Of a DNA stretch of 64,000 nucleotides, positions 46,087 through 54,337 are shown one piece after another. The first letter of the stretch is position 1. Every line of letters starts with the position of its first letter. The translations under genes and the position numbers were made by a program. This DNA comes from an uncultured Oscillospiraceae bacterium. GTDB lineage: Bacteria; Bacillota; Clostridia; Oscillospirales; Oscillospiraceae. Where the stretch lies: contig CAKUOS010000001.1 in assembly GCA_934670025.1 (NCBI GenBank), positions 62,001-126,000 of the forward strand, written 5' to 3'. Under the pieces are notes generated by a model that worked only from the letters and a program-made list of their open reading frames with translations, was not told the DNA's origin and searched no databases.

Positions 46087-47391
46087 TCAACCGGCGTAGG
46101 GCACAAGCTCAAAATACTCCAGCTCCGATTCGCCGTTGATATACCACTGCCAGTCGCCTTCGCGCCGCTCCAGCATGATACGGCCCGCGACGCCGTCCTG
46201 CGTGATGACGTCGGCGAAGCTCCTGCCGTCGGTGCCCGTGACCTGAAGTACGGTGCCCTGCGGGAAGCTCGACTCCGTGCCGTCGTCAAGCGTGACGGGC
46301 AGCTCCTTCACGACCGACAGGCGCGAATAGCTCGTGTTGGCCGGGATGATCTGCCACGCATCGCCCAGCGGCTGCAATTCGCCGTCGTGCAGCGCATACG
46401 CGCGCAGCGCGGTGTACGAGCCGAGCACATCCTGCGTGCTCTCAAGCTGCAAGCTGCCGTCGGAGATGCCGATGATCGCCGCCTCGATCCACAGCTGGCC
46501 GTCGATCGGGATGAGCTCCGGTTCCCCGGACTTCATCGACCATACGTTCAATACGTAATCATCGCTCGCCATATCGCCGCAGAAATAGACCTCGGGATAC
46601 GTGTCGGCGTCAAGATCGGCCAGCCACACGTGCGCGTTGAAGCTGGGCGGATAGCTGATCTGCTCGACCATGCCGGTGTCAAAGACGTCCGCGCCCTTCT
46701 GGATGCGCAGAATGAATGACTGCTGCTCGTATTGATCCCAGATGCGCAGCAGCTGTACTGTCTCCGCCGTGCCGCAGCCGTCAAGATCGGCCTCGCCGCT
46801 GCTGATGATCTCCGTTCGCACGCACGGGAACCCGTAATGTGTGACGCCGTCATACGCGATCTCCGCCGGGACAGCGGCCTGCACCGGCAGCTCGACCGGT
46901 TCGATGGGCGTATGGGCAGGTTCTTCCTCCGCCGGCGTCTCGGGCTGCGGCGCCGGTGTGACCGGCTCCGGATCGACGACGTCCTCTTCCGGGACGACGC
47001 GGATGGCAACCGCCAGCACGCACGACGGCTCTTCAGATGCGGCGCCGACCAGATACGTGATATCGACGGTCTGGCCCGCAGTCAGCTCCGAAACGGAAAT
47101 GGGCCATCCGTCCGCGCCGACCGGCACGAGGCCCTCGGCCAGCTGCACCGAAACGGAGCCGGTACCCGAAAATTCCGCGCTTTCTTCCGCGGGCGCGGCC
47201 GTAAAGCCGTCTTCCTCCGCGTTGTTTGATAAAATTTGTGCTGTAAAGGTCGTGACACGCACCGCAAGCGTCTGCGGCTGCTCCGTCCGCTCCGGTTCTG
47301 CCGGCACGGCCGGGGCCGGCGTCTCGGCGGCGCAGCTGCACAGCAGCGTCAGCGCCAGTACCGCGGCCAGCACGATCAAAAATCTCTTCAT
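46087..47391 (-). CDS. Lipoprotein with SH3-like C-terminal region, function unknown
   Basis: A 434-residue exported lipoprotein: signal peptide and lipobox LLCSC (Cys near residue 20). Residues about 120-150 form a Pro/Glu-rich linker (PEPVTPAPQPETPAEEEPAH) after a small beta domain; then a domain with FG-GAP-like acidic loops (DLDGCGTAETVQ, LADLDADTYPEV) usually found in beta-propeller/integrin-like repeats; the last 60 residues (FPQGTVLQVTGTDGRSFADV) look like a bacterial SH3 fold. Start 47391 has AGGAGGAGG upstream. No enzymatic motif seen. Confidence 0.75.
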   Translation of the reverse strand: MKRFLIVLAAVLALTLLCSCAAETPAPAVPAEPERTEQPQTLAVRVTTFTAQILSNNAEEDGFTAAPAEESAEFSGTGSVSVQLAEGLVPVGADGWPISVSELTAGQTVDITYLVGAASEEPSCVLAVAIRVVPEEDVVDPEPVTPAPQPETPAEEEPAHTPIEPVELPVQAAVPAEIAYDGVTHYGFPCVRTEIISSGEADLDGCGTAETVQLLRIWDQYEQQSFILRIQKGADVFDTGMVEQISYPPSFNAHVWLADLDADTYPEVYFCGDMASDDYVLNVWSMKSGEPELIPIDGQLWIEAAIIGISDGSLQLESTQDVLGSYTALRAYALHDGELQPLGDAWQIIPANTSYSRLSVVKELPVTLDDGTESSFPQGTVLQVTGTDGRSFADVITQDGVAGRIMLERREGDWQWYINGESELEYFELVPYAG

Positions 47392-47617
47392 AGCTTCCTC
47401 CTCCTGGGGCTGCGCGCGCAGCATCCCAGTGTCATCATCATAACGGATTCCGCCGCATTCGTCAATGGACACTTTCGCTTATTTTGGTCTTTTTTTACGC
47501 CGATGATGCAGCGAAATGCGTCCGTTTCGGTAGTTATGTGAACTTGCGGCAACAGTTTGTCACCATTCATGCGCAGCAGCGCCCGGCAGATCTTCTGCCG
47601 GGCGCTTTGTGTCTGGA

Positions 47618-49042
47618 TCACTCGATATCGTGGTTGACGACGGCGGGCTTTTCCAGCTGTTCGGGCCGGGAAAGCAGCCGCTTGAGATGTTTGAGCGTAG
47701 TGGCGTAATAGAAACCGTCGCAGATCCGCTCGTCGGTGTTGACGGTGTAGTCGATGTACTTGCGCCGCACGACGGTACCGTCGTCAAGCACCTCGTTTTT
47801 ATGGTACTTGCAGCCGAACGAGACGAACACCGGCATATTGCCGAAATCGTACAAATGGTGCACGATCGGCGGGATGCCGAGCGAGCCCATCGACGTAAAG
47901 AAGATCGACGCATGGAACGGGCTGACCTCCAGCAGGAATTTCGGCAGACAGCCGAAATAGTCCATCGTCTTGAGCACCCACACCGCGAACTTGAACAGCA
48001 CGCCCGGGATGAGCGAAAGCGCCTTGGCGGTCTTGTCAAAGTCGCTGCCGCCGATGGCCTGTCCCTGGATCGCGCGCACGCCGTCGTTGAGCTTCTGATA
48101 GATCTCCTCGACGGTGTCGGTGGGCTTCAGATGCAGCTTGACGATCGACTCCGGTGCAGCGGTATCCATCTCGGTCTTGACGACCATGCAGAACTGGATG
48201 TCATCCCCGCGGGAATAAACCTGCTGTCCGGACAGGAAGCGGTTGATGGCGGGGTATTTCGCCACGCACTGGACATACGCGGCCAGAAACACGTGCGTGA
48301 TGCCGAAATTCGTGTAGCCCTGCTTGCGTTTTTCGCGGATATAGCGCTCGATGGCGCTGATCTCGACGGTTTCGTGGATAAAATTCGACGAGCCGCCGCG
48401 CGTGGGCATGATATAATTCGCCACGACGGACATCGGTTCGAGCGTGCGGAGCTTTCTGCCGTCGGAACGGTCGCCCCACGTGGGGTGATACGCCTCGTCA
48501 AGGTAGATCTGCGTGCCGAGCACGGCGAACACTCCCGCGAGCAGGAACAGGAAGTCGGGCAAAACCTCGCGCAGGCCGGCAAAATCGCGCGCGGCGATCT
48601 GCTTTTCGTGCGCCATGCCGAGCACGATGCACGTCGCCAGCAGCAACAGCAGCAGCGGCACGGTGCTCTTGACGTAACCGGAGACGGTCACGGCGTAAAA
48701 CGCGGCGATGGCCAGATACGCGACCCAGAACACGAACGTCAGCCACGCCGGCATGGCCGAGAGGCTGATCTTGACGCCGTAATACACGGCCAGCAGGAAC
48801 ACGGGGATAGCCGAGCGGTAAAACCGCTCCTTGCCGCCGCACAGAAGATTCAGCGCGTAGAGTGCGCAGCCCGCCACCGGCAGCACCACCAACAGCCACA
48901 CCGTCCTTGCGTCCGCGCCTTTCCCGCAGACATTTGCGATGCGCAGTGCCGCCGACGCGCACAGCGCCAGCGCAGCCAGCCAGACAAGCACATTCCTGCG
49001 GCTGACATAATAGGCAACTCGATTTTTCATATACATACGCAT
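47618..49042 (-). CDS. Membrane-anchored 2-oxoacid dehydrogenase E2-like acyltransferase
   Basis: About 474 residues. The first 190 contain five to six membrane helices (VLVWLAALALCASAALRI through FLFLLAGVFAVLGTQIYL). The rest matches the E2/chloramphenicol-acetyltransferase fold: FIHETVEISAIERYIREKRK, THVFLAAYVQCVAKYPAINRF, and at the end DERICDGFYYATTLKHLKRLL. In true E2 enzymes this last motif is DHRxxDG with catalytic His; here Glu replaces His. No lipoyl domain is present. The start is uncertain: ATGs at 49042, 49036 and 49030 lack clear ribosome sites. Confidence 0.75.
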   Translation of the reverse strand: MRMYMKNRVAYYVSRRNVLVWLAALALCASAALRIANVCGKGADARTVWLLVVLPVAGCALYALNLLCGGKERFYRSAIPVFLLAVYYGVKISLSAMPAWLTFVFWVAYLAIAAFYAVTVSGYVKSTVPLLLLLLATCIVLGMAHEKQIAARDFAGLREVLPDFLFLLAGVFAVLGTQIYLDEAYHPTWGDRSDGRKLRTLEPMSVVANYIMPTRGGSSNFIHETVEISAIERYIREKRKQGYTNFGITHVFLAAYVQCVAKYPAINRFLSGQQVYSRGDDIQFCMVVKTEMDTAAPESIVKLHLKPTDTVEEIYQKLNDGVRAIQGQAIGGSDFDKTAKALSLIPGVLFKFAVWVLKTMDYFGCLPKFLLEVSPFHASIFFTSMGSLGIPPIVHHLYDFGNMPVFVSFGCKYHKNEVLDDGTVVRRKYIDYTVNTDERICDGFYYATTLKHLKRLLSRPEQLEKPAVVNHDIE

Positions 49043-49085
49043 ATCATACCAGCCGGGGGGCGAAAAAGCAAGAAAAAGTCGATAA

Positions 49086-49114
49086 TTGACAAAATGTTTG
49101 GGATATGGTAGAAT
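49086..49114 (+). promoter_or_regulatory. Promoter of the locus B peptide mRNA
   Basis: TTGACA and TAGAAT with 17-base spacing, nearly identical to the locus A peptide promoter. Confidence 0.85.
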
Positions 49115-49209
49115 TAAACTGGCGCTACCGATAAGCGGCAAGCGGTTTGTTCCCCTGCACAGACAGGGGCGCTTCTTGTCCCCTGATCTTTGGAAAGGGG
49201 GACTGCAAT

Positions 49210-49293
49210 ATGAGTACATCCGAAGTTTTGCAACTTTGCCTTGTGATCATTGGCATTTGTAGTCTGTTCGTTCAGGCATACAAAAAGAAGTAA
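49210..49293 (+). CDS. 27-residue hydrophobic peptide, putative holin-like type I toxin (locus B)
   Basis: Begins MSTSEVLQLCLVIIGICS and ends AYKKK: one short membrane helix and a lysine tail, the layout of the putative holin-like/TxpA-type toxin family of Firmicutes. GAAAGGGGGA lies 7 bases before the ATG. The stop codon sits in a bidirectional terminator. The 5' leader is about 90 bases and contains a CCCCTG/CAGGGG hairpin that may limit translation. Confidence 0.8.
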   Translation: MSTSEVLQLCLVIIGICSLFVQAYKKK

Positions 49294-49329
49294 CCGCCCA
49301 GCTTCCCCAAGCAACGGTTACTTCTTTTT
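49282..49329. terminator. Bidirectional terminator of locus B
   Basis: AAAAAGAAGTAACCG and CGGTTACTTCTTTTT form a perfect 15-bp stem with A and T ends, so it terminates both the peptide mRNA and the convergent RNA, and includes the peptide stop codon. Confidence 0.88.
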
Positions 49330-49373
49330 GAAATAACTAGGGGGACTAACCGTTTGCCGGTAGCGCCCTTGGT
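49282..49373 (-). ncRNA. Convergent antisense (antitoxin-type) RNA, locus B
   Basis: About 90 bases from its own promoter to the shared terminator, overlapping the peptide mRNA 3' end. Its 5' end GGCGCTACCGGCAAACGGTT repeats the 5' end of the peptide mRNA (GGCGCTACCG ... GGCAAGCGGTTT), so each RNA can pair with the other at both ends, as in par RNA I/II. Confidence 0.78.
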
Positions 49374-49379
49374 ATCTTT

Positions 49380-49407
49380 ATTATAGCAGATCAGGCGGGA
49401 ATGTCAA
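49380..49407 (-). promoter_or_regulatory. Promoter of the locus B antisense RNA
   Basis: TTGACA and TATAAT with 16-base spacing on the minus strand; both hexamers perfect. Confidence 0.85.
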
Positions 49408-49410
49408 GTG

Positions 49411-49470
49411 CTCCCCGGCCCTCATCCGCCTCGCTGCGCGAGGCACCTTCCCCGGAGGGGAAGGCATGGG
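49411..49470. repeat. Short intergenic palindromic repeat
   Basis: CCCTCATCCGCCTCGCTGCG then CGAGGCACCTTCCCC with GGAGGGGAAGG: two nested hairpins (GCCTCG/CGAGGC and CCTTCCCC/GGGGAAGG). The composition and layout resemble REP-like elements that recur between genes in this bacterial group; only one copy is seen here. Confidence 0.5.
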
Positions 49471-49484
49471 GGCGGAAGGGCAGA

Positions 49485-49520
49485 AAGAAAGGAACCTCCC
49501 TTGCGGGAGGTTCCTTTTTG
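49485..49520 (-). terminator. Terminator after the S-layer-like gene
   Basis: AAGGAACCTCCC / GGGAGGTTCCTT stem with TTGC loop; pyrimidine-rich tail on the minus strand and TTTTT on the plus strand. Confidence 0.75.
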
Positions 49521-49552
49521 CTGGGGATTAAATTTCAGGTGGAAATCCGAAA

Positions 49553-52279
49553 TTACGGTCTGGGATCCTCGTTGTAGACGTAGATCTCAGTGATCTCATC
49601 GTTTTCGCTGTAGATGATGACGTAATCGCCAACTTTCAGATCAGCGCCGGTGATCTCAGTAACAGTCTTGCCTTCAACATAGTAAATCTTGACGCCAGTC
49701 AGGCCAATAGCCGGGGTGAGATCGCCATCATTATTGACAACGATAGCAGTCTTGTCGATGCACTGCTCAATGAGGCCCTCTGCATAGACAGTGATAGCGA
49801 CAGGAATCTTGTACTCAGCATAGACAACGCCATTCTCGTCGACACGAGTAATGAACTCGTAGACGCCGGGCTTGTGGCCCTGATCGTGGCCCTGATCCTC
49901 GTGCTTCAGGTTGACCTGAACAGGCTCACCCTTCACGTAGACAGTGATGACGTCGTAGCCGTCAGCCCAACGGAACGCATCCCAAGTCGGGACGTAGCCG
50001 ATGATCTTGTCGCCAGCGTAGGTAACTTCGCCGAGGTAGACAACGGACGCGAAGGTGGTGTCGTCGCCCTCATAGATGAAGTCAATGTACTTAGCCGTCA
50101 GCGCAGGCAGTTCGGTGTAGCCGGTGTAGGTCTTCCACGTGCCGTCAACGCCCTTGCAGATGAACTTGGTGGACTCGGAAATGTTAACAGCATGCATATC
50201 GCGGTTCTCAAAGACGGAGATGGATGCGCGCTTTGCAAGGTGCTGGATGAGGGTGTAAGGAGTATCTTCAGCCGGATCGGTGCTGATTCTGCCGAAGCCA
50301 TCAAACTCTTCATTATCGTCGTCCGGGAACAGGCCGACCCAAGTCAGCGTGTAAACGCCCTTGTCGTCAACGCTGTAGGTGTACAGAGCATCAGTGAATT
50401 GAGGGTCGTTGCGATCAGCATCGGTGTAGATGTAAACAATGCCGTCGAAGTTCGGGTTCCAATGACCGTTGTCCCAATTGCCCGTGAAGTCCTTGAAGGA
50501 ACCAGCAGCGGTGGAGATGGTGGCATCCTCAACGAGAGAGCCATTGGCGTAGATGTCGCCCTTCAGGACGAACTTGCCCTTGACGTGCTCGCCGTAGATT
50601 CTGTCGAGGACAGCGTAGTTAGCAGCTTCGCCGGTGACCGGGCCGCAGCCGATAACATTGCCATAGGTGTCGAAGTAGAAGGTGTAGCTGGTCTTCCAGT
50701 TGTTGAAGTTCATCGCGGACTCACGGCCCATGACGAAGCGGCAAGCGCCGTTGTACTGCGTGCCATCAACGGAGACAGTGACCGGATAGTGCAGATCGGA
50801 AGCGCCGGTCAGTTTGCCAACCTTGGTGTCAGCCAGGCTGACGATGGAAGCCTTGAACGTGCCGTTCTCAGCTTCGCTCTTCTTCGCGGAGAGGTTGGTC
50901 AGAACCTTGTCGCCCTTCGCATAAGCAGTGTTGCCAGCAACATTCTTCTCAACGGTCGGGTACTCGGTGTAGTCAGGCTCATTCTCCCGCAGAGCAACCC
51001 AGATCTCGATGTCGGAGGACTTGCCAGTGGTGTGCGGGGTCTTTCTGTCAACGTTGTTAACAGCGGTGACATTGGCGAGGAAGGTGTGGATGACAGTGAT
51101 GACATAGCCATCCTCAGTCTCGAAGACCTGCGTCAGGTCGCCCTGGCCGCCGAACTTATCGGACTGGCAGTTCTTGGCGTTGTCATGCTCCAGAGTGATA
51201 GCATTGTCGTTGTAAGCGAACTTGTAGCCGTCAATAGCAACGTAGTTCAGAGCAGTCTTCGTGACAGACTTGCCGCCAACCTTCAGCTCGGTAGCGTAGG
51301 TGTTGGCATACCAGCCGTCAGCAGTGGTATTCTTCATTTCGCCGCCAACATGACCGTTCAGATCAACGGACTTGCCAGAGGTTTCAGAATAGCCGATATC
51401 ATTCTTCAGGATGTCGCAGTAGGAAACAGCAGTGGTGTAGCTGTTGAGCGGGGTATCCATGTAGAATGCGGACCAGGAACCGTAGCTCCAGGTGTAGCCC
51501 GGACGACGGAACTTATCAGTGGTACGGGTGACGGAGATGCCCATCTTCTTAGCGAGGGTGTAGCCGGACTTGGCAACCTGCTCGTTGGAGATGAAGGACG
51601 TCTTGTAGTACTTGTCAGTGGTGTCGTAGTTGTTCTTGACCAGCTGGCCGTACTCAACCAGATACTTGGTGAGTGCGTTGTAGATGATCTGAGCAGCTTC
51701 GCCACGCTTCAGCTCGTTGATGCCGCGCCAATCCTTGGAGAGGCCCTTGGTCAGGCCGACTTCGTTGGCACGATTCAGGACGTTGATGTCCCAGCCCTTG
51801 CCGGTGTAGCCTTCCTTGGCGGAGTCGAAGTTCAGGGTGGTGAGCATGAGCTTGAGGAACTGCACGCCGGTGAGCTTGCGGTTCGGCTCATAGGTGGTCG
51901 CGGTCATACCATCAGCCAGGCCGGTGATGCGGCAGTAGTTGATGTAGGGCAGCGCCCAGGAGTTGTTGCAGTCGACGAAGCTGTTCTGTGCGTTCTTGTA
52001 CAGATCAGCGATGTCGGCGTCGATCTTGCCGTTGGTGGCAGCGTTGTGAATGATCGCAACGATCTTGGCCGCCTCGGCACGGGTCAGCAGGCCGTCAGGT
52101 CTGAAGGTTTCATCGGGGAAGCCGTTCAGGATCTCGAGGCCGGACAGTGCATCGATCGCGACAGCGTAATCGTTGTCGGTCTTGACGTCACTGTAGTCCT
52201 TTGCGCTGGCGACGGCGACGGTGCCCATGATCATGACAACGGCCAGAACCAGCGCAAGAACCTTTTTCAGATTCTTCAT
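49553..52279 (-). CDS. SLH-domain S-layer-like surface protein
   Basis: A 908-residue exported protein. Signal peptide over residues 1-26 (VLALVLAVVMIMGTVAVASA). Three SLH repeats occupy about 28-215 (DALSGLEILNGFPDETFRPDG with LLTRAEAAKIVAIIH; ITGLADGMTATTYEPNRKL; LTKGLSKDWRGINELKRGEA), then a long beta-rich body with repeated YxVDDKGVYTLTWVG-like strands and a C-terminal linker domain. SLH repeats bind pyruvylated wall polymer. Codon choice is narrower and less GC-rich than its neighbours, typical of a very highly expressed protein. AGGAGG precedes the ATG, behind a good promoter. Confidence 0.88.
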   Translation of the reverse strand: MKNLKKVLALVLAVVMIMGTVAVASAKDYSDVKTDNDYAVAIDALSGLEILNGFPDETFRPDGLLTRAEAAKIVAIIHNAATNGKIDADIADLYKNAQNSFVDCNNSWALPYINYCRITGLADGMTATTYEPNRKLTGVQFLKLMLTTLNFDSAKEGYTGKGWDINVLNRANEVGLTKGLSKDWRGINELKRGEAAQIIYNALTKYLVEYGQLVKNNYDTTDKYYKTSFISNEQVAKSGYTLAKKMGISVTRTTDKFRRPGYTWSYGSWSAFYMDTPLNSYTTAVSYCDILKNDIGYSETSGKSVDLNGHVGGEMKNTTADGWYANTYATELKVGGKSVTKTALNYVAIDGYKFAYNDNAITLEHDNAKNCQSDKFGGQGDLTQVFETEDGYVITVIHTFLANVTAVNNVDRKTPHTTGKSSDIEIWVALRENEPDYTEYPTVEKNVAGNTAYAKGDKVLTNLSAKKSEAENGTFKASIVSLADTKVGKLTGASDLHYPVTVSVDGTQYNGACRFVMGRESAMNFNNWKTSYTFYFDTYGNVIGCGPVTGEAANYAVLDRIYGEHVKGKFVLKGDIYANGSLVEDATISTAAGSFKDFTGNWDNGHWNPNFDGIVYIYTDADRNDPQFTDALYTYSVDDKGVYTLTWVGLFPDDDNEEFDGFGRISTDPAEDTPYTLIQHLAKRASISVFENRDMHAVNISESTKFICKGVDGTWKTYTGYTELPALTAKYIDFIYEGDDTTFASVVYLGEVTYAGDKIIGYVPTWDAFRWADGYDVITVYVKGEPVQVNLKHEDQGHDQGHKPGVYEFITRVDENGVVYAEYKIPVAITVYAEGLIEQCIDKTAIVVNNDGDLTPAIGLTGVKIYYVEGKTVTEITGADLKVGDYVIIYSENDEITEIYVYNEDPRP

Positions 52280-52345
52280 TTGGATTTCCTCCTGTAAAAA
52301 TTTTTACACAACGAACAAATTGCCCCCTGTGTAATTTGTATCTGC

Positions 52346-52374
52346 ATCTTACCGCACCAAAGCCCGTTCGTCAA
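52346..52374 (-). promoter_or_regulatory. Promoter of the S-layer-like gene
   Basis: TTGACG and TAAGAT with 17-base spacing on the minus strand, leaving a 5' leader of about 60 bases. Confidence 0.6.
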
Positions 52375-52450
52375 GCGGTTCGGGAAGTTTGTAATTTAAC
52401 TGTAACATTCGGCAAAAACGACCTTGACGAAACGAGCCGCCGCAAGCGCC

Positions 52451-52524
52451 GTCTCTTATTCTCTAAGCTCGTTTTTGCCTCTTCCGGACCGCAAACGCTG
52501 CGCTGGTTTGCGGTCTGGTTTTTG
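52451..52524. repeat. Intergenic repeat hairpin, second copy
   Basis: CTCTTATTCTCT followed by CCGGACCGCAAAC / GTTTGCGGTCTGG and TTTTT. The same order (CTTATTCTCT, CCAGACCGCAA hairpin, T-run) occurs at 20521-20586, so this is a dispersed element, although the flanks differ. Confidence 0.6.
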
Positions 52525-52552
52525 GGAAACCTTCCGGGACGGTGTCCCACGC

Positions 52553-52580
52553 TTGACATATCCCGCGCGTGTGGTATAAT
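52553..52580 (+). promoter_or_regulatory. Promoter of small RNA at locus C
   Basis: TTGACA and TATAAT with 16-base spacing, the same layout as locus A. Confidence 0.85.
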
Positions 52581-52586
52581 GAATAT

Positions 52587-52683
52587 GCAAAAGGCTCCGC
52601 GACAAGCGGTTTTGCCTCTAGCTATGCGAAGGAAATCAGATCAAAATGACCGTGAAACCGTCACTTGGCCGAGTGGCGGTTTC
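52587..52683 (+). ncRNA. Convergent antisense (antitoxin-type) RNA, locus C
   Basis: About 97 bases, ending at the inverted repeat 52654-52683 that is shared with locus A. Its 5' part GACAAGCGGTTTTGCCTC is matched in the opposing peptide leader (GATAGGCGGTTTTGCCTC), and both also carry GGCTCC. The repeat differs from that of locus A, so each RNA should recognise its own partner. Confidence 0.72.
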
Positions 52684-52744
52684 TGCCTTTGATACGGATC
52701 GTGAACGTCAGACCAAAAATATGGAATGTGATCGTGATCGGCAT
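52661..52744 (-). CDS. 27-residue basic peptide, putative type I toxin (locus C)
   Basis: Begins MPITITFHIFGLTFT and ends GRNRHSAK; 23 of 27 residues match the locus A peptide, with conservative changes (Leu/Ile, Val/Phe, Asn/Lys, Gly/Ala). AAAGGAGGTG lies 5 bases before the ATG, which suggests efficient translation. The stop codon lies in the shared inverted repeat. Confidence 0.78.
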   Translation of the reverse strand: MPITITFHIFGLTFTIRIKGRNRHSAK

Positions 52745-52822
52745 CTCATCACCTCCTTTACGAGGTGAGGCAAAACCGCCTATCGCTTGTTGGAGCCTTA
52801 GGGGTTCCGAAGAACCGGTTTT

Positions 52823-52851
52823 ATTGTACCATATTTCGGATATTTTATCAA
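52823..52851 (-). promoter_or_regulatory. Promoter of the locus C peptide mRNA
   Basis: TTGATA and TACAAT with 17-base spacing on the minus strand, at the same distance from the ATG as in locus A. Confidence 0.72.
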
Positions 52852-52863
52852 TTTTCGTCGAAA

Positions 52864-52897
52864 AACGGGAGCGGACTTATGCCCGCTCCCGCGTTTT
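52864..52897. terminator. Bidirectional terminator after apeB-type gene
   Basis: CGGGAGCGG and CCGCTCCCG stem with a 7-8 base loop, T-run on the plus side (GTTTTTTC) and on the minus side (GTTTTTCG). Confidence 0.8.
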
Positions 52898-52898
52898 T

Positions 52899-54194
52899 TC
52901 ATGCCAGCGTCAGTGTTTCGCCCGTGCGGACAAGCGTTTTGCCGTAATAGACCGTCATCGCGCGCACGAGCGCGTCCATGTCGGCCGCGCCGGCCGTCTC
53001 GACGCACGAATGCATCGCCAGCTGCGCGAGGCCGATGTCCACGCTCGGGACGGAGACCTTCGCCGTGGCGATCGAGCCGAGCGTCGAGCCGCCCGGCAGA
53101 TCCGACCGGTTGGCGTAGACCTGCACGGGCGCGCCCGCCTCGCGGCAGACCGCGCGGAACAGCGCGCACGAGACCGCGTCCGTCGTATAGCGCTGGTTGG
53201 CGTTGAATTTCACGACCACGCCGCCGTTCAGGTGCGGCGTGTTGTCCCCGTCGGCGAATTCGGGGTGGTTCGGGTGGACGGCGTGGGCGTTATCCGCCGA
53301 GACGAGGAAGCTCTGCGCCAGCAGCCGCAGATACCCCTCCTCATCCAGCCCGAGCCCCAGCGCGACGCGGCGGAGCGTATCGGACAGGAAGCTCGAGGCT
53401 GCGCCCTGTTTCGTCTCGCTGCCGACCTCTTCGTTGTCAAACGCGCAGAAAACCGGCACGGAAGCGGACGCCTCCGCCGCGCAGAAGCCCTCGAGCAGGC
53501 CGAACACGCACGCCAGATCGTCCAGCCGCGGCGCGAGGATGAATTCCTGCTTCGCGCCGAACGTGCAGCCGCGCGCGCGCACGTAGAGGCTCAGATCCTC
53601 GCCAAGCACGGCCGAAGGCTCCACGCCCGCGGCCGCGGCCACCTGCGCGCGGAAGCCGCCCGCGGCGGACTGCATCCCCCAGAGCGGCAGCGTGTCGACG
53701 TTGGCCAGCAGCTTCACGCCGTCGTTGGCCGCGCGGTTCATGTGGATGGCGACCGACGGGATGACGGCGGCGTTTTCGCCGAGATCGACGAGCTTCGTCT
53801 CAAAGCGGCCGTCCTTTTCAGCCACGACGCGGCCCGCGATGCCGAGCGGCCGGTCGAACCACGTGTTCATCAGCATTCCGCCATATTTCTCCGTCGACAG
53901 GCGGATATACGGCCCGGCCTTTTTCTCGGCGTTGTATTTGATCTTGAACGTCGGCGAGTCGGTGTGCGCGGCGGCCATCAGAAAGCCCGCGGGCGCACAC
54001 TGCGGCACGCGGAAAGCCAGCAGCGACGAGCCGTTGCGCGTGACGTAATATTTCCCGCCCGGCGCGAGCGTCCAGCTCTCATTCTCGCGCAGCGGCGCAT
54101 AGCCCTCGCGCGTCAGGCGCGCGGCGATGGTCTGCACGGCGTGATAGCAGCTGGGGCTTGCGGCAAGGAAGTCAAAAAGCTGTTCGGTGTACAT
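52899..54194 (-). CDS. M18 family aminopeptidase
   Basis: A 431-residue cytosolic zinc aminopeptidase. Family motifs: AAHTDSPTFKIK (first metal His), PRLDDLACVFGLLEG (bridging Asp), FDNEEVGSETKQGA (catalytic and metal Glu), and near the C terminus HSCVETAGAADM (metal His). It removes N-terminal residues, typically acidic ones. Start 54194 has GGAGG 7 bases upstream; the longer frame lacks a site. Confidence 0.93.
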   Translation of the reverse strand: MYTEQLFDFLAASPSCYHAVQTIAARLTREGYAPLRENESWTLAPGGKYYVTRNGSSLLAFRVPQCAPAGFLMAAAHTDSPTFKIKYNAEKKAGPYIRLSTEKYGGMLMNTWFDRPLGIAGRVVAEKDGRFETKLVDLGENAAVIPSVAIHMNRAANDGVKLLANVDTLPLWGMQSAAGGFRAQVAAAAGVEPSAVLGEDLSLYVRARGCTFGAKQEFILAPRLDDLACVFGLLEGFCAAEASASVPVFCAFDNEEVGSETKQGAASSFLSDTLRRVALGLGLDEEGYLRLLAQSFLVSADNAHAVHPNHPEFADGDNTPHLNGGVVVKFNANQRYTTDAVSCALFRAVCREAGAPVQVYANRSDLPGGSTLGSIATAKVSVPSVDIGLAQLAMHSCVETAGAADMDALVRAMTVYYGKTLVRTGETLTLA

Positions 54195-54337
54195 ATTGGA
54201 ACCTCCGGAATTGTATTTGTAAATAGTATATCGCGCCGCGCGTGCCCCTGCAAGGGCGAAAATTCGCGGAAATGTCTTTTCAAGGCGGACGCTTTGTGGT
54301 AGACTATAGAAACACGAAAGCATTGGAGGCTGATTTT

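Noticed and set aside
49874..52297. An 807-codon plus-strand frame opposite the S-layer-like gene
   Set aside because: Shadow caused by restricted codon use of the real gene, which has a signal peptide, SLH repeats, ribosome site and promoter.
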